From: JAUZQZ01 sp964624255
Lineage (GTDB): Bacteria > Pseudomonadota > Zetaproteobacteria > Mariprofundales > Mariprofundaceae
Length of the DNA: 64,000 nucleotides
NCBI GenBank assembly: GCA_964624255.1
Contig: CAZUWV010000001.1
Coordinates: 1-64,000 of the forward strand
Direction of reading: 5' to 3'
In this document: positions 23,943 to 33,049 of the stretch, one piece after another
Numbering within the stretch: the first letter of the stretch is position 1
Layout of the letters: the number at the start of each line of letters is the position of its first letter
Notes under the pieces: model-generated
The model's input: only the letters and a program-made list of their open reading frames with translations
The model's database searches: none
Told to the model about the DNA's origin: nothing
Translations under genes and position numbers: made by a program

Positions 23943-25601
23943 ATGTTCTCCACCCGGATTCCCCGCGAATTCATCTCTCTCTTGCACTACATGGCGCGGC
24001 TGTGGCCTTTACCGTTGTTGTTCGTGCTGGCGCAAACCATTATGCGCCTGAGTGGGAACAGTGGACTTCTTGGACTTCCTCACTGGCTATCACTACTGGA
24101 TTTTATTCTTTTCATGCTGGTGTTCGGGTTTGCTGCTGCATGGGCTTACTGGCCCATGCTGCTCCTTGAGCAACGTGCAAAGGGACGGGTCGGGCAGAGC
24201 AGGGCGGTTGAAATGGTGATGGCACAATTGCCGTTGCGCTCCCTGAAAGTATTTATCGTCGTTGGGGCGTGTTATGCCTCCTACCTGTTGCTTATGTCGT
24301 TGGGCGTCGCGGCGGCGGTGTCCGGCAGTCCCGTTCTAACGTCGCACATGATCATTTCGCTGGTGCTTCCCGTCTATTTTGGCATGGCGGTTCTCATCCC
24401 GTCTATCGCTGCTGCCACGGCGATCCGGCATGTGCTGAACCTGCGGCTCGCCCTCGGACCCAGAGAGACGTTTCCGGCGGATGCCAGAGAATTATATTCC
24501 CTGCACTATTTTACGGATTCTTCCCGGCGTCCATGGCTGGTTTTTCTCGTGACGGGTCTGATCCCTGCCAGCCTCCTGGCTATTCAGGCATGGATGGCGA
24601 CCAGATCCGACCAGCCGGTGGAGCAGCACTTTATTGCCGCGCAAGGGCTGGTACTATTCGTTATTTATGTTCTGGCCAGTACCTATCTGATCTTTCTTGT
24701 TAGCCGGTCCCTTAAGCTGGTGATTAGCGAGCTGGCCAAGGGGCTGGAGTTTATGCGGCAGGGAAATTTCGAGGGCCGCATACCGGTCCTTATCGACGAC
24801 GATTTGGGTGAGCTGGCCAAGGGTCTGAATACCGCCCTTCATGGCCTGCAGGAGCGGGAAGACCTGAAAGATTCCCTAAAGATTGCAACGGAGATTCAGC
24901 AGGGTTTGTTGCCGGATGCGCCGCCCGATGTCTCCGGTTATGCCTTTTGTGCTTTCGAGCAGAGTTGCTATTCCGTTGGCGGAGACTATTACGATTTTAT
25001 CACCCTTTCCGACGGACGTATCTGGCTGGTGATTGCTGATGTGGCGGGAAAGGGCTACCCGGCGGCGCTAACCGTGGCTAACCTGCAAGCGATGCTGCAT
25101 GCGCTGGCGGCCGAGAACGTCCCCTTCGACAAGGCTATAGATTATGTCAACAGGGCGCTGTTCCAGACCCTTGCAGGGGGAAGGTTCGTCACTCTGTTTA
25201 TAGCTAAATTACAGCCGCAAAGTCATTCGATGCTATGGCTGAATGCCGGACATGTGCCACCCATGCTATTGACGGATACGGGCGTGGAACGCTTGCATGC
25301 CTCTATCCCGCCCCTTGGGATGATGCCGGAAATCAGCATTGAGCCGCAAAGGATCAGGCTTCATGCGGGGGATACTTTGCTGGCTTACACGGATGGCATC
25401 ACCGAGGCGCATAGCGCCAGGGGTCGGGATGCGAGCGGGGAAATGTTTGGCGATCAACGTCTGGCGGACTGGCTTGTCGCACACAGGGAATCACGGCTCG
25501 TGGATTTCCCGGGACAGTTGTTGAAGGCATTAAAACTGTTTGGTCAGACAATCCAGGAAGACGATATCACACTGTTGTGCCTGAAACGGGAGAAAATATG
25601 A
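23943..25601 (+). CDS. membrane PP2C (SpoIIE/RsbU-type) serine phosphatase with HAMP domain
   Basis: 552 residues. The N-terminal half has about six hydrophobic segments (for example LPLLFVLAQTI, FILFMLVFGFAAAWAYW, LVLFVIYVLASTYLIFLV). A HAMP-like linker follows (about 255-310, GLEFMRQGNFEGRIPVLIDD). The C-terminal PP2C domain (about 320-548) keeps the metal aspartates: GGDYYDF, IADVAGKGYPAA, LAYTDGITEA and EDDITLLCL. Such proteins dephosphorylate anti-sigma antagonists in partner-switching systems; no STAS or RsbW partner is encoded here. The stop overlaps the fumC start by four bases. Confidence 0.88.
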   Translation: MFSTRIPREFISLLHYMARLWPLPLLFVLAQTIMRLSGNSGLLGLPHWLSLLDFILFMLVFGFAAAWAYWPMLLLEQRAKGRVGQSRAVEMVMAQLPLRSLKVFIVVGACYASYLLLMSLGVAAAVSGSPVLTSHMIISLVLPVYFGMAVLIPSIAAATAIRHVLNLRLALGPRETFPADARELYSLHYFTDSSRRPWLVFLVTGLIPASLLAIQAWMATRSDQPVEQHFIAAQGLVLFVIYVLASTYLIFLVSRSLKLVISELAKGLEFMRQGNFEGRIPVLIDDDLGELAKGLNTALHGLQEREDLKDSLKIATEIQQGLLPDAPPDVSGYAFCAFEQSCYSVGGDYYDFITLSDGRIWLVIADVAGKGYPAALTVANLQAMLHALAAENVPFDKAIDYVNRALFQTLAGGRFVTLFIAKLQPQSHSMLWLNAGHVPPMLLTDTGVERLHASIPPLGMMPEISIEPQRIRLHAGDTLLAYTDGITEAHSARGRDASGEMFGDQRLADWLVAHRESRLVDFPGQLLKALKLFGQTIQEDDITLLCLKREKI

Positions 25602-27001
25602 GCCAATCAAGCAGGGGGGAGCGCAAGGGTTATCGAACGGAGTGCGATTCTATGGGTGAGATACAGGTGCCGCTTGATGTGATGTACGGCGCTTCCACAG
25701 CCAGGGCTGTTGAGAATTTCCCGGTATCCGGCCTGCGCTTCCCGCGCGAGTTGATCAAAGCGCTGGGACGTATCAAGCAGGCTGCCGCAACGGTGAATGA
25801 GGGGTTAAAAAAGCTGGATGACGAACGCGCCTTATTGATCCGGCAGGCGGCGATGGAGCTGGCTGAGGGGCGGTGGGATGACCAGATGGTGCTCGATATT
25901 TTTCAGACCGGATCAGGCACGTCTACAAACATGAATGCCAATGAGGTCATTGCGCACCGTTGCGCGCAACTGGATAGCGGGCTTCTGATACATCCAAACG
26001 ATCACGTCAATATGGGGCAGTCGTCGAATGACGTGATTCCAACCGCAATCCATGTCGCCGCCGCCGACCTTCTCGTTTATGAACTGTTGCCCGCCCTGCG
26101 GCATCTTCACGCCCAACTTGCCGGAAAATCGGAGAAAACACGCGATATAGTTAAAATTGGCCGTACGCATTTGATGGATGCGACGCCTATCACGCTTGGT
26201 CAGGAAATTTCCGGCTGGGCGCGGCAGGTGGAACTCGGTATCGCACGACTGGAGGCAGCCATGCCTCGCCTTGCGGAACTCGCCATTGGTGGTACGGCGG
26301 TCGGCACGGGGCTGAATACGCATCCCGCATTCGGTGCTCGCATGGCGGATGAATTATCCTCTTCCTATGATATCGAGTTTAGCGAGACCTCCAATCATTT
26401 TGAGGCGCAAGCGGCGCAGGATGCAAGCGTGGAGCTTTCCGGGGCACTAAAAACGCTGGCGGTGTCGCTGCTCAAAATTACCAATGATGTGCGTCTTCTC
26501 AATGCTGGCCCGCGATGTGGTATCGGCGAAATTACGGTACCCGCCGTACAGCCCGGTTCTTCAATCATGCCGGGTAAGGTTAATCCGGTGATGGCCGAAT
26601 CGCTGGCGCAAGTCGCGGTCCAGGTGATTGGCAATGATACGGCGATTGCCTTTGGTGGTGCTTCCGGGTTGCTCGACTTGAATGTGATGTTGCCGGTGAT
26701 GGCGCACAATCTGCTTGAATCTGAGCGGCTACTGGCTAATGTCTGCCGTATATTTGCGGATAAGTGCATCGCGGGTCTGACGGCAAACCGCGAAAAATGT
26801 GCCGAGCAGATCGAATGGAGCATGAGTATGGTGACATCATTGGCACCGAAGATCGGCTATAACAAGGCGGCTGAGATAGCCAAAAGGGCCGTCGCCGAAG
26901 GCAAAACGGTGCGCCAAATATGTTTGGACATGAATATTCTGCCGGAGGTTGAGCTGAATGCGCTGCTCGACCCAAGAACCATGCTTCGTCCGCATACATA
27001 G
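25598..27001 (+). CDS. fumC: fumarate hydratase, class II
   Basis: 467 residues from the ATG at 25598, which overlaps the stop of the phosphatase gene (ATGA); family-typical GYRTECDSMGEIQVPLDVMYG follows. Signature GSSIMPGKVNPVMAES and the active-site MGQSSNDVIPTAIHVA and GRTHLMDATPITLGQE are present. It interconverts fumarate and malate in the TCA cycle, without an iron-sulphur cluster. Coupling a TCA enzyme to a regulatory phosphatase is unusual and may be only positional. Confidence 0.96.
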   Translation: MSQSSRGERKGYRTECDSMGEIQVPLDVMYGASTARAVENFPVSGLRFPRELIKALGRIKQAAATVNEGLKKLDDERALLIRQAAMELAEGRWDDQMVLDIFQTGSGTSTNMNANEVIAHRCAQLDSGLLIHPNDHVNMGQSSNDVIPTAIHVAAADLLVYELLPALRHLHAQLAGKSEKTRDIVKIGRTHLMDATPITLGQEISGWARQVELGIARLEAAMPRLAELAIGGTAVGTGLNTHPAFGARMADELSSSYDIEFSETSNHFEAQAAQDASVELSGALKTLAVSLLKITNDVRLLNAGPRCGIGEITVPAVQPGSSIMPGKVNPVMAESLAQVAVQVIGNDTAIAFGGASGLLDLNVMLPVMAHNLLESERLLANVCRIFADKCIAGLTANREKCAEQIEWSMSMVTSLAPKIGYNKAAEIAKRAVAEGKTVRQICLDMNILPEVELNALLDPRTMLRPHT

Positions 27002-27051
27002 CGTGAGCCACTACAGGATTTACTGGCTGCATATGTCAGGACCACTGTTCA

Positions 27052-30000
27052 ATGGGTGAGTTTCCATCTCCGGGCGATGTGTTTCGGCAGATATTTGACG
27101 AGGCTCCTGCTCCTTTGTGGGTGGGGGATTTATCAGGTGTAAGAAAATTCATTGACCGATTGCGTTCCTCCGGGGTGGATGATCCAGGGGCGTACGTTGA
27201 GAGCCATCAGGAAGCAATCAGTGCGTGCGTAAAGAAGATCAACGTCATCCGGGTCAACAAAGCCGCGCTAAATTTGTATCAAGCCAATAATAATCAACAG
27301 TTTCTTGAAGGAATAAATAAAACCTTTACCCAGGAACCTGGTAGGGTATTCAGGGAAAACCTGGTTGCGCTGGCTGAGGGTGGAAGTTCTTCCGCCAGCG
27401 AGGCCGTAGCGAAAACGTTAACCGGGGAGGTGATCCATGTCTTGATACGCATATCGGTCGTGTCAGGATATGAGAATACATGGAGCCGCCTGCTGGTTTC
27501 CATGGATGACATCAGCGAGCGCAAGCAGGCCGAAGATGCTCTGGAGTCCAGCGAAGCTCGTTTCCTCGCCCTCACCGAAGCGAGTGCGGCCGCGATTTTC
27601 GTGTTCCGGGACAGGATACTTTATGCCAACCCGGCATTTGAGGAACTCTGGGGATATGCGTCGGATGAGCTGAGGCATTTGGAAATTTCTGATTTGGTCG
27701 CGCCTGAATCGATTGCAGAGGTGCAGCAGCACTGGCAGGAACATAAACAGGGGAAAACTACGCCGAGCTACTATGAAATCAAGCTCAAGAGAAAGGATGG
27801 AGAAACGCGCTGGGGATGTTTGTCCTCGGGCCTGACAAAATATGATGGTCGGAATGCAGCCATCGGAATAATTATTGACATCACCGAGCGCAAGCGGATG
27901 GAGCAGAAACTGGAGCTGTTTCGTGATCTGATGGATGAGTCTAACGATGGCGTGTTCGTCATTGAGCCGGATACAGGCCGTTTCCTGGATGTGAACAAGG
28001 CAGCCTGTGTACGTTTGGGTTACAGTTTGGGAGAGCTCCTCACGATGGGGGTGCAGGACATTGAGACCACGCTGCCCGATGCTCAGGCATGGAAAGCGCA
28101 TGTGCGGGGGATGAAGGGGCCAGGTCTTCTCACTTTTGAGGGAGAACATCAACGCAAGAATGGCAGTGTACTTCCGGTAGAAATCAGCTCAAAATATGTA
28201 CGTCAGGAGGATGGAGAGTTCATTGTCACAACCGTGCGCGACATCACCGCGCGAAAACGGCATGAACGTTTGTTGGCGCGGCGCGAGCGGCAGTTGGCTG
28301 TATTGGCCGAGGCGGGTCGAAGTATCAATGAAACGCTGGATGAACGCCAGGTTGCCCGCACACTGGTCGATCTGGCGCGCCGTCTGGTGAACTGCGAAGC
28401 TGGCGGCGTTGGCTTGTACCGCGGCGGGAAGATGTGCTTTCGCGAGTATGCTTACAAAGATGAGTATCGGCCGATTGAATTGGATTTCACGTCCGGATAT
28501 GGCGTGCCGGGGCATGTTCTGGCAACGCGCGAATGCTATGTCAGCAACGATGCGATGCACGACGTGCATACGATTCCGGAAATTCGGCAGTCGCTCGATT
28601 TCTTCAAACTCGCCGATACACCGATTCTGGATGGGGAAGGAAATATCCTGGGGTGCTTCGAAATGCACGACCGCCTCGATGGCGAGGATTTTGACGACCA
28701 GGATATGGAGATGCTGAAATCCCTCGCCGGTATCGTAGCGGCTGCGCTACAGAATATGCGCTTGCTGGATGAGCGTACGCGGGCGAAGGAGCAATTGCGC
28801 AGAACAAATCGTACCTTGCGCATGCTTAGTGATTGCAATCAGGCGCTGATTCGCGCATCGGATGAGCAACGGCTGCTCGAAGAAATTTGCAGTCTTGTTG
28901 TAGGTGAAGGTGAGTACAGAATGGCCTGGGTGGGCGAAGTGGTTTATGATCATGAGCGTCACATCGTCCCTCTTGCCAAGGCGGGTTTTGAGGATGGCTA
29001 CCTTGAATCGACCCGTATCTCGTGGGCGGACGACCAGTTTGGCAGGGGACCTGCCGGGCGGGCGATTCGTGAAGGCCATCCGGTTGTCTGCCAGGATATT
29101 TTGCATGATCCGGTATTTTCCCCTTGGCGCGAGCAGGCTGCCGGGCGCGGCTATGCCTCCAGTATGACCTTCCCCCTGACGGTGAATGGAGAAGTGGCGG
29201 GTTTACTGAATATCTACGCCTCAGAGCCGAACGCGTTTCATGCCGGGGAAATAGACTTGCTGGGAGAGTTGGCCGGGGATTTGGCTTTTGGTATTGAGGT
29301 GTTGCGAAACAGGCAGGCCAGAGAGATGTTGGAAGAACAGTTTGTTCAGGCCCAGAAAATGGAAGCTGTTGGTGCCCTGGCCGGTGGCCTCGCACACGAT
29401 TTCAACAATATGCTGGCAGGCATGCTCGGTACGGTATATCTCGTCCGCAATACGCTGACGGATCATCCAGAGGCGCGGGAGAAGCTGAAACTGGTCGAGA
29501 CAACAGGATTCCGCGCTGCGGGGATGCTTGCACAATTGCTGACCTTTGCGCGCAAGGGTGCGACGAATATGCAGCCCATGTCATTACCCTCCTTCCTGAA
29601 AGAGGCATTCAAGCTGGCACATGGCGGTGTTCCCGAGAATATTAGCTTCACACTGGTCGTACCGGAAGGCGAATGTGTGGTGCTGGGTGATGCGACCCTG
29701 TTGCAACAGGTATTGCTGAACCTCGTTACCAATGCCAGGCACGCCGTTACCGGGCGAGTCCACCCGGTAATTCATGTTTCACTGAAGGTGTCGGAAGCGA
29801 ATGAGGCCCTATGGAAACGCCATCCGGATATTCCGCGCAAGCGCTATGTCCGACTGACTGTGGAAGACAATGGACGTGGTGTCCCGGAGGCGTGCCGTGG
29901 AAAATTATTCGAGCCGTTCTTTACGACCAAGAGTGCTGGTGAAGGTACGGGGCTGGGCTTGTCCATGGTGTATGGCGCGGTGCAGTCTCATCACGGTGTT

Positions 30001-30489
30001 ATTGAGGTGGAAAGCGAGGAGGGAACAGGGAGCGCATTTCATGTATTTCTTCCCCTGCTTGAACAAGCCGATATCGCCCCCTCATCCGAGGAAGAAGAGG
30101 TGCGGGTAGAGGGTCATGGCGAAACTATCCTGTTGGCCGATGATGAGGAACTGGTGTGCGAAGTCTCCCGCGAACTATTAGAAAGCATGGGTTATCGCGT
30201 GTTGATAGCGGCCAATGGAGAAGAGGCAGTCAGACTGTTCGGCGAGCATCGGGATGAGATTCGTCTGGCCATACTGGATGTGGTCATGCCGCAGTTGAGT
30301 GGTGTAGATGCTGCGCTTCGCATGCGTGTGGCATCTCCGGGCTTGCCTATCCTGTTTCAAACAGGTTATGGCGAGAGGCAGGTTCGCAGAGAGATGGAGG
30401 GGCTGAAAGGCTGCCGTATTGTAAGTAAGCCAACATCTGTCCCCGAGCTTAGTCGTATTTTCCGCGAACTGTTGGATGGGGGCTCGTAA
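27052..30489 (+). CDS. hybrid sensor histidine kinase (PAS-PAS-PAS-GAF-GAF-HisKA-HATPase-REC)
   Basis: 1145 residues, no membrane segments, so a cytoplasmic sensor. Order seen: N-terminal PAS-like domain (about 8-155, DEAPAPLWVGDLSG; ends DISERKQAE), PAS (160-285), PAS (290-410), GAF (425-570), GAF (590-755), HisKA with the phosphorylated His782 in GGLAHDFNNMLAGMLG, HATPase with VEDNGRGVPE, FEPFFTTKSAGEGTGLGL, and a receiver domain whose acceptor is Asp1076 in LAILDVVMPQ with SKP as the conserved Lys. The GAF and PAS domains could bind small ligands or heme; which is unknown. It overlaps a shorter paralogue by 14 bases. No DNA-binding output is nearby. Confidence 0.92.
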   Translation: MGEFPSPGDVFRQIFDEAPAPLWVGDLSGVRKFIDRLRSSGVDDPGAYVESHQEAISACVKKINVIRVNKAALNLYQANNNQQFLEGINKTFTQEPGRVFRENLVALAEGGSSSASEAVAKTLTGEVIHVLIRISVVSGYENTWSRLLVSMDDISERKQAEDALESSEARFLALTEASAAAIFVFRDRILYANPAFEELWGYASDELRHLEISDLVAPESIAEVQQHWQEHKQGKTTPSYYEIKLKRKDGETRWGCLSSGLTKYDGRNAAIGIIIDITERKRMEQKLELFRDLMDESNDGVFVIEPDTGRFLDVNKAACVRLGYSLGELLTMGVQDIETTLPDAQAWKAHVRGMKGPGLLTFEGEHQRKNGSVLPVEISSKYVRQEDGEFIVTTVRDITARKRHERLLARRERQLAVLAEAGRSINETLDERQVARTLVDLARRLVNCEAGGVGLYRGGKMCFREYAYKDEYRPIELDFTSGYGVPGHVLATRECYVSNDAMHDVHTIPEIRQSLDFFKLADTPILDGEGNILGCFEMHDRLDGEDFDDQDMEMLKSLAGIVAAALQNMRLLDERTRAKEQLRRTNRTLRMLSDCNQALIRASDEQRLLEEICSLVVGEGEYRMAWVGEVVYDHERHIVPLAKAGFEDGYLESTRISWADDQFGRGPAGRAIREGHPVVCQDILHDPVFSPWREQAAGRGYASSMTFPLTVNGEVAGLLNIYASEPNAFHAGEIDLLGELAGDLAFGIEVLRNRQAREMLEEQFVQAQKMEAVGALAGGLAHDFNNMLAGMLGTVYLVRNTLTDHPEAREKLKLVETTGFRAAGMLAQLLTFARKGATNMQPMSLPSFLKEAFKLAHGGVPENISFTLVVPEGECVVLGDATLLQQVLLNLVTNARHAVTGRVHPVIHVSLKVSEANEALWKRHPDIPRKRYVRLTVEDNGRGVPEACRGKLFEPFFTTKSAGEGTGLGLSMVYGAVQSHHGVIEVESEEGTGSAFHVFLPLLEQADIAPSSEEEEVRVEGHGETILLADDEELVCEVSRELLESMGYRVLIAANGEEAVRLFGEHRDEIRLAILDVVMPQLSGVDAALRMRVASPGLPILFQTGYGERQVRREMEGLKGCRIVSKPTSVPELSRIFRELLDGGS

Positions 30490-33043
30490 GGTGACCACGA
30501 CCGCAGAGTGGGAATACGAGGTGCCATCTTCCTTTCTATTGCCGGATGATGCGTTTAGGCGCATGTTCGACGAGGCTCCTGTTCCTTTGTGGGTGGGAGA
30601 TATGTCAGGGGTAAAAAGTATCATCGGGCAGTGGTGTCCCTCCGGACCGGATGCTCTGGAGGCATACTTTGAAAGCCATCAGGAAGCGGTCGGGATGTGC
30701 GCGGGGAAGGTCAGAGTCCTTCAGGTCAACAAGGCAGCGCTAAATCTTTATCAAGCCGATGGCCGGAGGCAGTTTCTTGAAGAAATAGATAAAACCTTTA
30801 CCGAGGCGTTCCTCGGGATATTCAAAGAGGCGCTGGTTTCTCTGGCCGGAGGCGAAAGCTGCGCGGCTGGTGAAACGGTCACCAAAACGTTGACAGGGGA
30901 AGAGGTCCATACCCTGATACGCATTTCGATCATACCCGGGCATGAGGATACATGGGGCCAGCTATTGGTTTCCATTACAGATATTAGCGCACGTAAGCGA
31001 ATGGACAGTGTGAATGAGAAAACATCAGAAATCCTTGAGATGGTCATTTTCGAAAAACCGGTTTCGGATATTTATGATGCGATTTGTCTCATGTTTGAAG
31101 ATTGTTATCCCGGAATGCGTGCCTCCATCCTGATCCTGAGAGGGAATCGATTGTTCCATGGTGGCGCGCCGAGTTTGCCAAATACATACATGGCTGCCAT
31201 CGACGGCACTGCCATCGGGCCTTGTGCGGGGTCGTGTGGTACGGCTGCTTTTTTGGGCGAGCGAGTGATTGTCGAAAATATTTCGACCGACCCCCTGTGG
31301 AACGACTATAAAGGTTTGGCGCTTTCCCACGCATTGCAATCGTGCTGGTCGGAGCCCATTAAAGACGCCAGTCATCATGTGCTGGGCACATTTGCCATGT
31401 ATTACGACCATCCGTGTGCACCTGGTGAGAGAGAGCTGCATGACATCAGGCGCGCCGCCGGACTCGCTGCCCTTGTCATGGAAAGAAGGAACAGGAAGGC
31501 ATCGTTACGCAATCTTCTTGGGGCCATCGAGCAAGTCAGCGAATCTATTATGCTTACGGACCGGGATGGTGTGATCGAATATGTCAATGCGGCATTCACA
31601 AAAATAACCGGATATCCCGCTACAGAAGCCATCGGCAAGACTCCCAACATTCTAAAAAGTGGCCAGCAGAATGCCGCCTATTACGAAAGGATGTGGAAAA
31701 CGATTCTGGCGGGAGAAATCTGGAAGGATAAAGTTATTGATCGAAGAAAGGATGGCAGCCTTCATCCTGTTATGTTGACCATTTCTCCCATTTTCGATGA
31801 GTGTGGAGAGGTGACCCGTTTTGTCGGCGTTCACGATGACATCAGCAAAATTAAAAAGCTGGAAGAGCAATTCTATCAGGCCCAGAAGATGGAAGCGATT
31901 GGTACGCTGGCTGGTGGTATCGCGCATGATTTTAACAACATGCTGGCCGGCATGCTCGGTACGGTGTATCTCGTCCGTAAGACGCTGATGGCTTATCCCG
32001 AGGCACAGAAGAAGCTGAAGCGGGTTGAGACAACGGGATTTCGTGCCGCAGACATGATTTCACAATTATTGACCTTCGCGCGCAAAGGCACGATGGATAT
32101 GCAGCCTATGGTATTGACCTCCTTTTTGAAGGAGGTGTTCAAGCTGTCGCGCAGCAGCGTTCCCGAGAATATCAGTTTCGCACTGGATATACCGGATACT
32201 GAGTGCACGGTGAATGGAGATGCCACTCTTCTCCAGCAGATCTTACTGAACCTTATCACCAATGCGAGGCATGCCGTTAGCGGCCAAGCCCATCCGGCAA
32301 TCCGCGTCTCACTGGATGTGCTGAAAGTGAACAAAGCCTTGTGGAGTCGGCATCCAGACCTTCTGCGCAAGCCTTATGTTCGACTGGTGGTCGAGGATAA
32401 CGGCCGTGGTATTCCTGAGAAGAATTTGCATCAACTGTTCGATCCATTTTTCACCACCAGGGACACAGGTGAAGGGACGGGCCTGGGTCTGGCCATGGTG
32501 TACGGTGCGGTGCAGTCCCATAACGGCGTCATCGAAGTGGAGAGCGAGGAGGGGAAGGGAAGTGCCTTTTATGTGTTTCTTCCCCTGATCCGGCAGGCCG
32601 GAACGCCTTCCCTTCTTGCGGAAGGGCAGATGCTGGCAGGGCATGGCGAGACCATTTTGCTGGCTGACGACGAAGAGTCCGTACGCGAGGTTTCCCGGGA
32701 GTTGCTGGAGTCTATGGGCTATCGTGTACGCGTTGCGGCTAACGGAGAAGAAGCGGTTAGCCTGTTCGAGGAACATCAAGATGAGATCCGTTTAGCTATA
32801 CTGGATGTGGTCATGCCGCAGTTGGGTGGTGTGGGTGCAGCGCTCCGCATGCGCGCATGCGCTCCGGGCCTGCCTGTTTTATTCCAGACCGGTTATGGCG
32901 AGGAACAGGTCCGGGAAGAGATGGAGAACCTGCAAAATTGTCGTGTCATGACCAAGCCGGTATCCGTGCCTGCGCTTAGCTGCATGGTGCGCGATTTGCT
33001 GGATGGTGAATCACGGGCGCAGATGGAAGAAAAGCCCTTCTGA
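30476..33043 (+). CDS. hybrid sensor histidine kinase, tandem paralogue
   Basis: 855 residues. It has the same N-terminal PAS-like domain as its neighbour (DEAPVPLWVGDMSGVKSI, VNKAALNLYQADGRRQFLEE), then a GAF-like domain (about 185-340), a PAS domain (345-460, SIMLTDRDGVIEYVNAAF), HisKA with His484 in GGIAHDFNNMLAGMLG, HATPase (DNGRGIPE, FDPFFTTRDTGEGTGLGL) and a receiver with Asp777 in LAILDVVMPQ. The kinase-receiver halves are nearly the same as in the upstream protein, while the middle sensory domains differ, so duplication was followed by sensor replacement. Start is ATG at 30476 or a GTG at 30491. It converges on dxs with only six bases between. Confidence 0.92.
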   Translation: MGARKVTTTAEWEYEVPSSFLLPDDAFRRMFDEAPVPLWVGDMSGVKSIIGQWCPSGPDALEAYFESHQEAVGMCAGKVRVLQVNKAALNLYQADGRRQFLEEIDKTFTEAFLGIFKEALVSLAGGESCAAGETVTKTLTGEEVHTLIRISIIPGHEDTWGQLLVSITDISARKRMDSVNEKTSEILEMVIFEKPVSDIYDAICLMFEDCYPGMRASILILRGNRLFHGGAPSLPNTYMAAIDGTAIGPCAGSCGTAAFLGERVIVENISTDPLWNDYKGLALSHALQSCWSEPIKDASHHVLGTFAMYYDHPCAPGERELHDIRRAAGLAALVMERRNRKASLRNLLGAIEQVSESIMLTDRDGVIEYVNAAFTKITGYPATEAIGKTPNILKSGQQNAAYYERMWKTILAGEIWKDKVIDRRKDGSLHPVMLTISPIFDECGEVTRFVGVHDDISKIKKLEEQFYQAQKMEAIGTLAGGIAHDFNNMLAGMLGTVYLVRKTLMAYPEAQKKLKRVETTGFRAADMISQLLTFARKGTMDMQPMVLTSFLKEVFKLSRSSVPENISFALDIPDTECTVNGDATLLQQILLNLITNARHAVSGQAHPAIRVSLDVLKVNKALWSRHPDLLRKPYVRLVVEDNGRGIPEKNLHQLFDPFFTTRDTGEGTGLGLAMVYGAVQSHNGVIEVESEEGKGSAFYVFLPLIRQAGTPSLLAEGQMLAGHGETILLADDEESVREVSRELLESMGYRVRVAANGEEAVSLFEEHQDEIRLAILDVVMPQLGGVGAALRMRACAPGLPVLFQTGYGEEQVREEMENLQNCRVMTKPVSVPALSCMVRDLLDGESRAQMEEKPF

Positions 33044-33049
33044 TACCCC

